Below are positions 36,198-45,305 of a stretch of DNA of 59,628 bases, piece by piece. The stretch's first letter is position 1. Each line of letters starts with the position of its first letter. The notes beneath the pieces are model-generated. The model had not been told where the DNA came from and ran no database searches. It saw only the letters and a program-made list of their open reading frames with translations. The translations under genes were made by a program, and so were the position numbers. The DNA comes from an uncultured Collinsella sp. (GTDB lineage: Bacteria; Actinomycetota; Coriobacteriia; Coriobacteriales; Coriobacteriaceae). Location of the stretch: NCBI GenBank assembly GCA_937995345.1, contig CALKKS010000024.1, forward strand, positions 1 to 59,628. Direction: 5' to 3'.

Positions 36198-37033
36198 TTA
36201 TTTCCGATGAGCATTCATACTCTGTCTTGATGTCGGTTTACTTTAAAGAAAAACCAGAGTATTTACGCGACTCAATTGACAGCATGCTGCATCAAAGTGT
36301 CAGCCCTGCCGAGTTTGTTCTTGTATGCGACGGTCCGCTCACGCCAGAATTGGATGCAGTTATTGCACAATATCTGAATTCAGAATCTGGAAGATTGTTT
36401 AAAGTAATCCGGCTTGAATGTAATTCCGGTTTAGGCGCCGCACTTAATATCGGCCTTAAAGAATGTAATTCTCAGTTTATTGCCAGAATGGACAGCGACG
36501 ATATATCTCTTCCTGATCGTTGCGAAAAAGAACTTGCCATACTTTCAACTGGTGAAATTGATTTCGTTAGCGGAACGGTTCTCGAATTTTGTGACTCTCC
36601 ATCTAATGTGTTTTCCTCCCGAAAGCTCCCTGAAGATACAGAATCCATTTTGGAGTTCGCCAAGAAAAGGAATCCAATTAATCATCCTGCAGTTATGTTT
36701 AAAAAAGACGCAGTGTTGAGTTCCGGCGGGTATCAACCTTTTTATTTACTGGAAGATTACTATCTTTGGATAAGGATGCTGTCTAACGGGTTCAGGGCTC
36801 AAAATATTAGCGATCCGTTAGTTTATATGAGAGCTGATGAAGGACTGTATTCGCGTCGCGGCGGAATTAAATATGCTTCAGCTCAAATTAAGCTGCTCAA
36901 ATACATGCATCAGAATCAGTTCATTTCGATAGATGAGTTTGTGATTCTTGCGATTTTACGAGCCGGCGTAAGCATGGTGCCAACATCCCTCAGGAAACTG
37001 ATGTACTCAAAGTTCGTCCGATCGGCTGAATAA
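36194..37033 (+). CDS. Glycosyltransferase family 2
   Basis: A 279-residue cytoplasmic GT-A enzyme: N-terminal SVLMSVYFKEKPEYLRDSI, FVLVCDGPL, the metal-binding ARMDSDDISLPDRCEKE (DSDD), and the LLEDYYLWIRML acceptor-side motif. It adds one sugar of the repeat unit; donor and linkage cannot be read from sequence. It is coupled to the initiating transferase by a 4-nt overlap. AT-rich codon use contrasts with the core genome. Confidence 0.88.
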   Translation: MIISDEHSYSVLMSVYFKEKPEYLRDSIDSMLHQSVSPAEFVLVCDGPLTPELDAVIAQYLNSESGRLFKVIRLECNSGLGAALNIGLKECNSQFIARMDSDDISLPDRCEKELAILSTGEIDFVSGTVLEFCDSPSNVFSSRKLPEDTESILEFAKKRNPINHPAVMFKKDAVLSSGGYQPFYLLEDYYLWIRMLSNGFRAQNISDPLVYMRADEGLYSRRGGIKYASAQIKLLKYMHQNQFISIDEFVILAILRAGVSMVPTSLRKLMYSKFVRSAE

Positions 37034-37034
37034 A

Positions 37035-38354
37035 ATGAATAATATTTTTCCACGCGTGTTAATAGTGGGGACTGTTCCCTACAACAAAAAGAGTACTTCT
37101 CGCGCTTTTGAATCGTATTTTCATGGTTGGGATAAGGACTGCCTGGCACAGGTATTTTCAAATACTAGGACGCCGGTAAAAGGACATTGCAAATATCTGT
37201 ACCAAATTACTGATCAGCGACTTGTAAAGCGCAGGATTAACAAGTCAGTCCAGGTTGGAAAGCAGTTCAATTACGATGAATTGCCAGATGAATGGATTGA
37301 TGATGACCTTGAGGTTAACAGTTCCACGTTTTCGTGGCTTTATCGATTTGGAAGCCGCAGCACGCATTGGACTCATTTGGCCAGAAAGCTAGTTTGGTCC
37401 AAAAATCTGTGGTGCTCTCCAGACTTTAATGATTGGATTGATTCGTTTAAACCTGATTGCGTTTTCCTGAGTTTTTCTAACGATTACTTTATTTTGGAAA
37501 TAGCTTTATATGTAGCCGAACGTTTTAACATCCCTATAGTTTCATCGATTGGTGACGACTATTATTTCGATTCGGAACGTTCCGTATCACCTTTTTATTG
37601 GATATATAAATCCACATATCGTCAACTTGTGGATCGAGTCTTTGCTCATGGTGGAAGCGCGATTTACATCGGGAATAAAATCCGCGATAAATATAATTCT
37701 GAATTTGGATTAAATGGCAAGACTGTATATCTAACGTCTGAAGCCACGCGTCATGATTTTAGACCGATCGATTTGGAATGTCCTAAAATTAGATATTTTG
37801 GAAACATACGGCTTGGACGTAATGAATCTCTTTGCGCCGTTGCAAATGTATTATCTGAAATCAATCCCCATTATCATATTGAGGTGTATTCGAATGAAAC
37901 TGATCCGAAGTTTTGTTCGCCTCTTAAAGAGAATCCTCACGTTATTTTCAACGGTTCCATTCCTTATAGCTCAGTGCTTGAGAAGACCGTTACAAGTGAC
38001 ATTCTGTTAGTTGTTGAAGGATTCAAGCAAAGAGATGTAGACATCACCAGGTACTCTCTTTCAACAAAGGTTGCTGATGCGCTTACGTCGGGTTCCGCTG
38101 TAGTCGGTTTTGGAAGTCAAGAGTGTGGCGCCATTGAGTACATGCAGGACTGCAATTGCTGCTGTGTAGGAACAAGTGAAGCCGAACTTAAAAGTAATCT
38201 TGAAAGGCTGTTCTGCGATATAGAGCTCCAAAGGAAGAATTTTGAGTTAGCTAAGGCGGTTGTCGAGCAAAACCATACGCTTGCAAATAGTACAGCAGTC
38301 TTTAGAAGCGTTATACAAAATGCGATTAAGGGTTATGACGATGGAATTGCATAA
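37035..38354 (+). CDS. Putative GT-B glycosyltransferase
   Basis: A 439-residue protein beginning 1 nt after the previous gene. The N-terminal LIVGTVPYNKKSTSRAFESY and the C-terminal region with KVADALTSGSAVVGFGSQEC and CNCCCVGTSEAEL fit a GT4-like GT-B fold, but the usual E-x7-E motif is not clear. It probably transfers a sugar in the same repeat unit. It overlaps the start of the next gene by 14 nt. Confidence 0.7.
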   Translation: MNNIFPRVLIVGTVPYNKKSTSRAFESYFHGWDKDCLAQVFSNTRTPVKGHCKYLYQITDQRLVKRRINKSVQVGKQFNYDELPDEWIDDDLEVNSSTFSWLYRFGSRSTHWTHLARKLVWSKNLWCSPDFNDWIDSFKPDCVFLSFSNDYFILEIALYVAERFNIPIVSSIGDDYYFDSERSVSPFYWIYKSTYRQLVDRVFAHGGSAIYIGNKIRDKYNSEFGLNGKTVYLTSEATRHDFRPIDLECPKIRYFGNIRLGRNESLCAVANVLSEINPHYHIEVYSNETDPKFCSPLKENPHVIFNGSIPYSSVLEKTVTSDILLVVEGFKQRDVDITRYSLSTKVADALTSGSAVVGFGSQECGAIEYMQDCNCCCVGTSEAELKSNLERLFCDIELQRKNFELAKAVVEQNHTLANSTAVFRSVIQNAIKGYDDGIA

Positions 38355-39138
38355 TCGATTGACACTTTTAATTAATTCCTGTGACGCGTATTCCGATTTA
38401 TGGGAAGGCCATATCGCTCTATTAAATAGAAACTGGGGTCAAAGGGATATTCAAACATTTCTCGTTACTGACAAAACAAGTAATCGTAGTTTTTCAAATG
38501 TTGATATTCTTTCGGCGGGCCCAACTAAAGAGCTGCCACAGCGATTATTATACGCACTTGACAGGGTCAATACGCCTTATGTCCTATTGACCCTAGATGA
38601 TTATTATCCAGTTTATCCAATAGATGAGAACCGCATTGCTAGACTTCTCAACATAATGGATGAGTTGAAGCTCGATTATATTCGACTCTTTAAACGTCCG
38701 AAGGCAAGAAGACATATTGATGGCTATCCCGATTTATTTTGGATAGACCTTGACGGCAATTATCGTGTAAATCTTTATGCAGGTATTTGGAATGTTGATT
38801 TTCTAAAGTCAACAATCGATCAATCTTTGAATGCTTGGCAATATGAAGTCACTTTGACAAATAAGGCAAAAGAGTATGGGGCGAAGTGCGCTTTAAGTAC
38901 TGGGCATGAATTTGATACGCTTGATGTCATTCGAAAAGGAAAACTGCTCCATAAAGCAAAAAGATACTTTAAAAAGGACCCTGTTTATACAGGCGGAAGA
39001 GACATTGTTCCCTTGAATTATGAGGCTCAAATCGCAGTTCGAACATTCATAACCGAAAATTGCCCTTCGGCCTTTGTTGTCAAACTAAAAAAAATAATGA
39101 ATAAGTTTGGCTTTTCCTTTTATTCAGACTACCAATAA
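38341..39138 (+). CDS. Unrecognised polysaccharide-locus protein, possible glycosyltransferase
   Basis: A 265-residue protein. ATG 38341 has AAGGG 8 nt upstream (ATG 38335 is also possible). VLLTLDDYYPVYP near residue 80 has a DD pair like the metal site of GT-A enzymes, and the protein is soluble with a basic C-terminus. No family could be named with confidence. Its overlap with the previous gene and place before wzy make a role in repeat-unit assembly likely. Confidence 0.6.
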   Translation: MELHNRLTLLINSCDAYSDLWEGHIALLNRNWGQRDIQTFLVTDKTSNRSFSNVDILSAGPTKELPQRLLYALDRVNTPYVLLTLDDYYPVYPIDENRIARLLNIMDELKLDYIRLFKRPKARRHIDGYPDLFWIDLDGNYRVNLYAGIWNVDFLKSTIDQSLNAWQYEVTLTNKAKEYGAKCALSTGHEFDTLDVIRKGKLLHKAKRYFKKDPVYTGGRDIVPLNYEAQIAVRTFITENCPSAFVVKLKKIMNKFGFSFYSDYQ

Positions 39139-39156
39139 AACGGATGTGACAAATAC

Positions 39157-40359
39157 ATGCCAGCGAAGTTGAGTTCACTCTCACTAGTTCAAGTGCTTGC
39201 TTTGTTGATTCTAATTGCTTTTGGAGTTAATTTTGCCGGTTTGGGTCTCTGGATTCTGATCGGCGGATGCGTAGCTCTGTTTATTTTAAAGCGGGATCTA
39301 ATTATTCCAAACACAAGTCAATTCATGGTTGTTTTGATATTTGCGATTTGTTATCCGACTTGCTCGGTAGTTTTCGGTGGTCTAACGGACCAAGCTGTCT
39401 ATCTTTGGGTAATTAGTGTTGCAATTATTGCTGCTTACCTTATGGGCTGGAACTGGCGAAAGCTATTTCCAGAAGCAACTGCTTCTTCAGTAATGATTTT
39501 ATTTGGATTGTCGTTTGCCGCTCACGGTCTTCTGAATTATTACTATAGCCTCCAGCTCGGCGTTGGCGACAGTGGTTTTTGCTACGATTTTTGGTCGAAA
39601 AGCAACTCTGCGAGTACGGCACAGGGCGTTCTTTTTACTCCTCTTGTCAGCGTTATTTGGATTGTATTGCTACAGCATCGTTCGCCTTTGCTAAAAGTTA
39701 CTTCGTTTATAACGCTTTTGTTCGCAGTCCGTTATAACTTTATGCTTGGCGGCCGAAGCTTTCTTCTTTTGTTGGCGCTTGCGGCCTTTACATATTTACT
39801 TATAAAGATATCTTTTTCTGCCGAAAGTACCGGAGATGCAATAAAAAATTTATTGATGGTCTTCTTTTTATTAATTTTGATTCTTTATTTGTATCAAAAG
39901 AATCTCTTCAATTTAAAAAGCACTTTCGAAAACTCCTATATGGCTCACAGATTTAAGTATCAGAGCGTTGCAGAAGACGATAGAGCTACAAGGTGGCTTT
40001 ACTACGCATCTCATTTCAATCAGGGGATATTTGGAGGAAACAGGATCTCAATCTCCTCTGGCTATGGTTATGCGCACAACCTCTGGTTAGATGTTTTTGA
40101 TCAGGCGGGATTCATTCCTTTCCTTTTGCTTCTGATGGTGAGCTGCTCTTCTGTGGCAGGGGGAATACGCACGGCGTTTTCAACGAACAGGTATGAAGGC
40201 TTATATGCTGTGTCTTTCTATGTAATTTACTTTGCCCAGTTTTTTATTGAACCAATTTTGCAGGGCAGTCCTTTCTTTTTCATTTCTTTTGTTTTTATAA
40301 CGGGCTTGTTCAATTCACTAAGTCAAGCCCATTTAATTGAATGGAGCGTAAATGAATAG
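39157..40359 (+). CDS. Wzy-type O-antigen/capsule polymerase
   Basis: A 400-residue protein with about ten hydrophobic helices and one larger extracytoplasmic loop (residues ~250-300, containing DDRATRWLYYASHFNQG), typical of repeat-unit polymerases. It would polymerise lipid-linked repeat units on the outer face of the membrane. Sequence is poorly conserved in this family, so the call rests on topology and context. It overlaps capE by 8 nt. Confidence 0.8.
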   Translation: MPAKLSSLSLVQVLALLILIAFGVNFAGLGLWILIGGCVALFILKRDLIIPNTSQFMVVLIFAICYPTCSVVFGGLTDQAVYLWVISVAIIAAYLMGWNWRKLFPEATASSVMILFGLSFAAHGLLNYYYSLQLGVGDSGFCYDFWSKSNSASTAQGVLFTPLVSVIWIVLLQHRSPLLKVTSFITLLFAVRYNFMLGGRSFLLLLALAAFTYLLIKISFSAESTGDAIKNLLMVFFLLILILYLYQKNLFNLKSTFENSYMAHRFKYQSVAEDDRATRWLYYASHFNQGIFGGNRISISSGYGYAHNLWLDVFDQAGFIPFLLLLMVSCSSVAGGIRTAFSTNRYEGLYAVSFYVIYFAQFFIEPILQGSPFFFISFVFITGLFNSLSQAHLIEWSVNE

Positions 40360-41404
40360 CACTTTTAAAGACAAGACCCTTATGATCACGGGCGGCACCG
40401 GCTCGTTCGGCAACACCGTGCTCAAGCACTTCATGAACACCGACCTGGCGGAGATCCGCATCTTCTCGCGTGATGAGAAGAAGCAAGATGACATGCGCCA
40501 CCGCCTTCAGGAGAAGAGCCCTGAGCTCGCCTCCAAGGTGCGCTTCTTCATCGGCGACGTCCGCGACGCCCAGTCGGTCCGTGATGCGATGCACGGCGTG
40601 AACTATATTTTCCATGCTGCTGCTCTCAAGCAGGTGCCCTCCTGCGAGTTCTTCCCCATGGAGGCCGTGCGCACCAACGTCATCGGCACGGACAACGTCC
40701 TGCACGCCGCCATCGAGGAGGGCGTCGACCGCGTCGTGTGCCTGTCCACCGACAAGGCCGCATACCCCATCAACGCCATGGGCAAGTCCAAGGCCATGAT
40801 GGAGTCCATCATCTACGCCAACGCGCGCAATGGCGCCGGCCGCACCACCATCTGCTGCACCCGCTACGGCAACGTCATGTGCTCGCGTGGCAGCGTCATC
40901 CCGCTGTTCATCGACAGAATCCGCAAGGGCGAGCCGCTCACGGTCACCGACCCCAACATGACCCGCTTCCTGATGAACCTGGACGAGGCCGTGGACCTGG
41001 TGCAGTTCGCCTTCGAGCACGCCAACCCCGGCGACCTGTTCATCCAGAAGGCGCCGGCATCCACGATTGGCGACCTCGCCGAGGCCGTGCAGGAGGTCTT
41101 CGGTCGCGTGGGCACGCAGATAATCGGCACCCGCCACGGCGAGAAGCTCTTTGAGACCCTCATGACCCGCGAGGAGCGCCTGCGCGCCGAGGACATGGGC
41201 GGCTACTACCGCGTGGCCTGCGACTCGCGCGACCTGAACTACGATAAGTTCGTCGTCGATGGCGAGGTGGAGACCCAAGCCGACGAGTCCTACACCTCCC
41301 ACAACACCGAGAGGCTCGACGTGGAGGGCACGATCGCCAAGATCAAGACAGCCGAGTACGTGCAGCTGGCCCTTGAGGGCCGCGAGCACGAGGCGGTGCA
41401 GTAG
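40352..41404 (+). CDS. capE: UDP-GlcNAc 4,6-dehydratase/5-epimerase (CapE/FnlA/WbjB)
   Basis: A 350-residue extended SDR: NAD-binding TGGTGSFGNTVL, STDKAAYPINAMGKSK with the MxxxK variant of the YxxxK catalytic motif (typical of CapE/WbjB), and TRYGNVMCSRGSVIPLF. It performs the first step from UDP-GlcNAc to UDP-N-acetyl-L-fucosamine. GC-rich codons contrast sharply with the AT-rich wzy just upstream. The capF start lies 1 nt beyond its stop. Confidence 0.93.
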   Translation: MNSTFKDKTLMITGGTGSFGNTVLKHFMNTDLAEIRIFSRDEKKQDDMRHRLQEKSPELASKVRFFIGDVRDAQSVRDAMHGVNYIFHAAALKQVPSCEFFPMEAVRTNVIGTDNVLHAAIEEGVDRVVCLSTDKAAYPINAMGKSKAMMESIIYANARNGAGRTTICCTRYGNVMCSRGSVIPLFIDRIRKGEPLTVTDPNMTRFLMNLDEAVDLVQFAFEHANPGDLFIQKAPASTIGDLAEAVQEVFGRVGTQIIGTRHGEKLFETLMTREERLRAEDMGGYYRVACDSRDLNYDKFVVDGEVETQADESYTSHNTERLDVEGTIAKIKTAEYVQLALEGREHEAVQ

Positions 41405-41405
41405 G

Positions 41406-42623
41406 GTGCGCGTCCTCGTCACCGGCGCGAGGGGCTTCGTCGGGAGGAACCTTTGCTGCGCGCTGGAGAACATCCGCGACGTCAAGGACCGCCGCGAGAA
41501 ATATGCCTCCCTGCTGCCGCTCGAGGTCATGCAGTACGACATCGACTCGGCCCCCGGGGAGCTCGACGGCTACTGCTCCCGCGCGGACTTCGTGTTCAAC
41601 CTGGCCGGCGTAAACCGTCCCAAGGACCAATCCGAGTTCATGGAGGGCAACTTCGGGTTCGCCTCCACGCTGCTGGAGACCCTGGAGCGCCACGGGAACA
41701 AATGCCCCGTCATGCTCTCCAGCTCCGCGCAGGCGAGCCTGTCGGGCCGCTTCGAGGGCTCGGTCTACGGCGAATCCAAGCTGGCGGGGGAGGGGCTGTT
41801 CCGCGAGTACTCCGAGAGGACCGGGGCGCCGGTTCTCATCTACCGCTTCCCGAACCTCTACGGCAAGTGGTGCCGCCCCCGCTATAACTCCGCAGTCGCC
41901 ACCTTCTGCGACGCCATCGCCAACGGCCGCCCCTACATCGTGAACGACCCCAATGTCGAGCTGGAGCTCCTCTACATCGACGACCTCGTCGACGAGATGC
42001 TGGGAGCCCTGCTGGGGCAGGAGCACCGCTGCGGCTACGAGGGCCTCGAGCGCGTCGACGGTGATGATTTCTGCTACGTCCCCGGCACCGACGTGAGGAC
42101 CCTGGGCGAGATCGTCTACCTGCTGGGCCGCTTCCGCGACAGCCGAGAGACGCTCTCGGTGCCCGACCTGTCCGAGGGCTCCTTCTCCAAGAAGCTGTGG
42201 AGCACGTTCCTGTCCTACTACGAGCCGGGGCATTTCGCCTACGGCCTCAAGCCCAACGTGGACGAGCGCGGCTCGTTCACCGAGTTCCTGCGCACTCCGG
42301 AGCGCGGCCAGGTCTCCATCAACGTCTCGAGGCCCGGCATCACCAAGGGCAACCACTGGCACATGAGCAAGTGGGAGAGGTTTCTGGTGGTCTCCGGCAC
42401 CGCGTCGATCAAGCTGAGGAAGGTGGGTGAGGACGCCGAGGGCAACCCGTTCCCCGTCGACGAGTACGTGGTCTCGGGATCCGACATGCGCGCCGTGGAG
42501 ATGATTCCCGGCTACACGCACTCCATCACCAACCTGTCCGACACCGAGGACCTCGTGACGGTCATGTGGGCCAACGAGCCCTTCGACCCCGAGAACCCCG
42601 ACACCTACTACGAGGAGGTGTAG
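41406..42623 (+). CDS. capF: CapF-type bifunctional epimerase/reductase with C-terminal cupin
   Basis: A 405-residue protein starting with GTG 41406. The N-terminal SDR domain (VTGARGFVGRNL; YGESKLAGEG with YxxxK) is followed from about residue 275 by a cupin with the metal-binding KGNHWHMSKWERFLV. This two-domain layout is characteristic of CapF/FnlB, which C3-epimerises and C4-reduces the CapE product to UDP-2-acetamido-2,6-dideoxy-L-talose. It is GC-rich like capE and pairs with capG at 47451. Confidence 0.93.
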   Translation: MRVLVTGARGFVGRNLCCALENIRDVKDRREKYASLLPLEVMQYDIDSAPGELDGYCSRADFVFNLAGVNRPKDQSEFMEGNFGFASTLLETLERHGNKCPVMLSSSAQASLSGRFEGSVYGESKLAGEGLFREYSERTGAPVLIYRFPNLYGKWCRPRYNSAVATFCDAIANGRPYIVNDPNVELELLYIDDLVDEMLGALLGQEHRCGYEGLERVDGDDFCYVPGTDVRTLGEIVYLLGRFRDSRETLSVPDLSEGSFSKKLWSTFLSYYEPGHFAYGLKPNVDERGSFTEFLRTPERGQVSINVSRPGITKGNHWHMSKWERFLVVSGTASIKLRKVGEDAEGNPFPVDEYVVSGSDMRAVEMIPGYTHSITNLSDTEDLVTVMWANEPFDPENPDTYYEEV

Positions 42624-42627
42624 ACAT

Positions 42628-43749
42628 TTGGCTGTTTATGTCCAGATAAACTGCGTCCCAAGCGGTTCGACCGGCGGCATAATGCTCAGCGAGCACAAAG
42701 ATAGACAAGCGAATGGAGACACGTCCTATGTCTTCTGGGGAAGGGGACGCAATTCCGAGAAGGAAGGCGAATGGAAGTTCGCCAACGAGTTTGGCTGTAA
42801 GACCCACGCTCTGCTGGACAGAATCACGGGCAAGCATGGTTTTTATTCATCCTTTTCGACTCGTAAGATGTTGAAGCGGCTTGACGAGATTGAACCTGAT
42901 ATCGTCCATCTGCACAACATTCACGGTTACTACGTGAACATCCCGATGCTGTTCGAATGGCTCGCAAATCACGATTGCAAGGTCGAGTGGACGCTTCACG
43001 ACTGCTGGGCGTTCACGGGACACTGCTCGCACTTCACATATGTGAAGTGCGAGCAGTGGAAGACTCACTGCGCGTGCTCGAAGGAGTGCCCCCAACTCCG
43101 TTCGTATCCGAAGACGTTTTCGTTGAATTCCTGCCAATGGAACTTCGAGCAGAAGAAGAAATACTTCACGCTTATATCTGCCGATCGCATGAAGCTTATT
43201 ACCCCCTCGCAATGGCTTGCTGACCTTGTGGGGGAGAGCTTCCTGTCCAAGTATCCTGTCGAAGTTCGCCACAACACCATAAATACCTCTGTGTTTAAGC
43301 CTACTCAGAGTGATTTCCGTGTTAGGTACGGCATCGGTGATAGGTTTATGGTGCTGGGCGTCGCCTTTCCGTGGAACGAGAGAAAGGGCCTGTCTGACTT
43401 CATACGTCTTGCCAATGAGTTGGACAGTAGCAAATTTGCGGTCGTTCTGGTGGGTTTGACAAGAAAGCAGGCAAGTCAAATAAGGCAGCAGATCGTCGCC
43501 GTTCCGAAACTGGAAGACAAGAAAATGTTGGCTGAGGCATATTCGGCTGCCGACGTCTTTGTCCATCCTGGGGTGGAAGAAACATTCGGCATGACTGTCG
43601 CTGAAGCCCAGGCTTGCGGCACGACCGTCGTCGTGGCAAAAGGCTCGGCATGCGCTGAAATCGCAAAGAAAGACACTTCAATAGTGATTTCTCCGGATTT
43701 GTCGACTTTGAAGGCAACGATAATAAATTTGCGTGGGGGGGGGTCGTGA
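42628..43749 (+). CDS. Glycosyltransferase family 4, C-terminus cut at a G9 tract
   Basis: A 373-residue GT4 starting with TTG 42628, which has GAGGAGG 9 nt upstream. The N-terminal DIVHLHNIHGYYVNIP, a Cys-rich Zn-like stretch (TGHCSHF, KCEQWKTHCAC) and C-terminal PGVEETFGMTVAEAQACG (E-x7-E) are family-typical. The protein ends with LRGGGS at a G9 homopolymer. Adding one G would fuse it to the 84-codon fragment at 43746, which belongs to a second GT4. A perfect 38-bp palindrome lies inside the gene at 43021-43058. Whether the 373-residue form is active is unclear. Confidence 0.8.
   Translation: MAVYVQINCVPSGSTGGIMLSEHKDRQANGDTSYVFWGRGRNSEKEGEWKFANEFGCKTHALLDRITGKHGFYSSFSTRKMLKRLDEIEPDIVHLHNIHGYYVNIPMLFEWLANHDCKVEWTLHDCWAFTGHCSHFTYVKCEQWKTHCACSKECPQLRSYPKTFSLNSCQWNFEQKKKYFTLISADRMKLITPSQWLADLVGESFLSKYPVEVRHNTINTSVFKPTQSDFRVRYGIGDRFMVLGVAFPWNERKGLSDFIRLANELDSSKFAVVLVGLTRKQASQIRQQIVAVPKLEDKKMLAEAYSAADVFVHPGVEETFGMTVAEAQACGTTVVVAKGSACAEIAKKDTSIVISPDLSTLKATIINLRGGGS
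43021..43058. repeat. Perfect 38-bp palindrome inside a glycosyltransferase gene
   Basis: Bases 43021-43038 are exactly complementary to 43041-43058, with TA at the centre (core ACTTCACATATGTGAAGT). It encodes residues 132-144 (HCSHFTYVKCEQW), a stretch that still fits the family pattern. A perfect palindrome of this length within a coding sequence is unusual. Confidence 0.95.
43735..43743 (+). other. G9 homopolymer at the junction of two glycosyltransferase frames
   Basis: Nine G in a row sit 4 nt before the stop of the upstream frame. A +1 change would continue reading into the frame at 43746-43997. This is the classic layout of a slipped-strand phase-variable tract, or of a sequencing/assembly length error. 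Confidence 0.7.
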
Positions 43750-43997
43750 TTCTTCTTCCCCGCACAGATAACAAGAATCAGCTGGCTGCAATATATTCGT
43801 CGGCCGACGTTTTCTTTAACCCCACAAGGGAGGACAACTACCCAACGGTAAACTTAGAGTCGGAAGCCTGCGGCACTCCTGTTATTTCTTACGATACTGG
43901 TGGCTGCGCAGAAACGATTAAAGCAAATGCCAGTATTTGTGTGACTGGCTTCGATGAAGCATTGTCGCGCATTAGATTTAATGAAGGCGTCGTTTGA
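43746..43997 (+). pseudogene. C-terminal fragment of a second GT4 glycosyltransferase
   Basis: An 83-residue open frame with the terminal GT4 motifs LAAIYSSADVFFNPTREDNY and ESEACGTPVISYDTGG, corresponding to the nucleotide-sugar-binding end of a GT4. It lacks everything N-terminal and has no Shine-Dalgarno. It parallels the end of the preceding gene, so the two are related C-termini in tandem, joined at the G9 tract. It is either a recombination remnant or a switchable extension. Confidence 0.75.
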
Positions 43998-44081
43998 AGC
44001 TGAATTGATAATTCAAACTGCAAATCATTCATGGATGCCTATCAGAGTCGGCTGCCATTAAGAAAAGAGACCTAGCTAAGT

Positions 44082-45305
44082 ATGGGTAATAGCATCAAGG
44101 TTGTTTTTATATCAAACTTCTTAAACCATCATCAACTTCCTCTTTGCAATGAATTTGTTAACCAACTGAATGGATCGTTCAAATTTATTGCCACGACACC
44201 GATTCCTGAAGAACGGCTGCAGATGGGTTACGGTGACATGAATGACAAATACTCCTTTGTCGTTAAAGCATATAAAGGGGAAACAAATGAAATCGCCAAG
44301 TTAATAAATGATGCTTATGTCGTTATTAACGCTGGGGCCCCAAGCCTACCTTCACTTATAAAGCGTATACACTCTAATAAATTGACATTTGTATATGCGG
44401 AACGACTTCTAAAAGATGGAGATCATCTTCTAAAGAACCCATTGAGAGTTCTGAAGTATAAATGGCTGTTTTCACGTTTTCAACGTAATAATCTTCATTT
44501 ACTCTGCGCTAGTAATTATGCGGCCATTGATTTTTATAAACTAGGCGCGTTCCCTGAAAAAAAATTTAAATGGGGATATTTTCCAGAGCTACCTTCAGTT
44601 AACGACAAGACAATTACATGCGCCTCTAAATCCTCTCAGTGTCATGAATTAAATTTACTTTGGGCAGGTCGTTTATTAGATTGGAAGCGTCCTGCTGACG
44701 CTGTTGAATTGGCTCTGAAGCTAAAGGCAAATGAGATTCCATTCCAAATGAACTTTATTGGCAATGGACCCGAGGCTGCAAATATCGATAGAGCAATTCG
44801 GAGTGGAAATCTTGGCGACCAGGTAAAAATGCTCGGATCAAAAACACCAGCCGAAGTTCGAAATCGTATGGCTCAATCTGATATTTTCCTATTCACAAGC
44901 GATTATCGTGAGGGATGGGGGGCGGTTTTAAATGAAGCAATGGGGTGTGGATCGGCTGTTATCGCCAGCCATGCCTGCGGTTCAACAAACTACCTAATTC
45001 AGCATGGAGTCAATGGCTTGGTCTTCCCCTGTGGGGATGCTGATTCGATTTTTAGCTACGTTAAGCTTTTAGCCGAAGATGATAAACTAAGAGTTCGCCT
45101 TGGTGAAAGTGCTCAGCAAACTGTGCATGGAGAGTGGAGTGCAAGTTCGGCTGCTGTTCGCTTTTTGGAGCTCTGCGAGTGTATCTCAAATGGGCATCCT
45201 ACTCCTTTCAAATCCGGTCCCTGCAGTATCGCACAAGAGATAAGTAATGAAGAGGCCGAAGCAAGGGCTCGCCGTAACTTTGAGCGATTGGACTTGGTCA
45301 GATGA
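44082..45305 (+). CDS. Glycosyltransferase family 4
   Basis: A 407-residue GT-B enzyme with N-terminal VVFISNFLNHHQLPLCNEF, the C-terminal LLWAGRLLDWKRPADAVEL, and the donor site REGWGAVLNEAMGCGSAVIA with the E-x7-E motif. It adds a sugar to the lipid-linked repeat. Its last codons overlap the acetyltransferase start by 4 nt (ATGA). Strongly AT-rich codons mark it as part of the strain-specific cassette between capF and capG. Confidence 0.88.
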   Translation: MGNSIKVVFISNFLNHHQLPLCNEFVNQLNGSFKFIATTPIPEERLQMGYGDMNDKYSFVVKAYKGETNEIAKLINDAYVVINAGAPSLPSLIKRIHSNKLTFVYAERLLKDGDHLLKNPLRVLKYKWLFSRFQRNNLHLLCASNYAAIDFYKLGAFPEKKFKWGYFPELPSVNDKTITCASKSSQCHELNLLWAGRLLDWKRPADAVELALKLKANEIPFQMNFIGNGPEAANIDRAIRSGNLGDQVKMLGSKTPAEVRNRMAQSDIFLFTSDYREGWGAVLNEAMGCGSAVIASHACGSTNYLIQHGVNGLVFPCGDADSIFSYVKLLAEDDKLRVRLGESAQQTVHGEWSASSAAVRFLELCECISNGHPTPFKSGPCSIAQEISNEEAEARARRNFERLDLVR

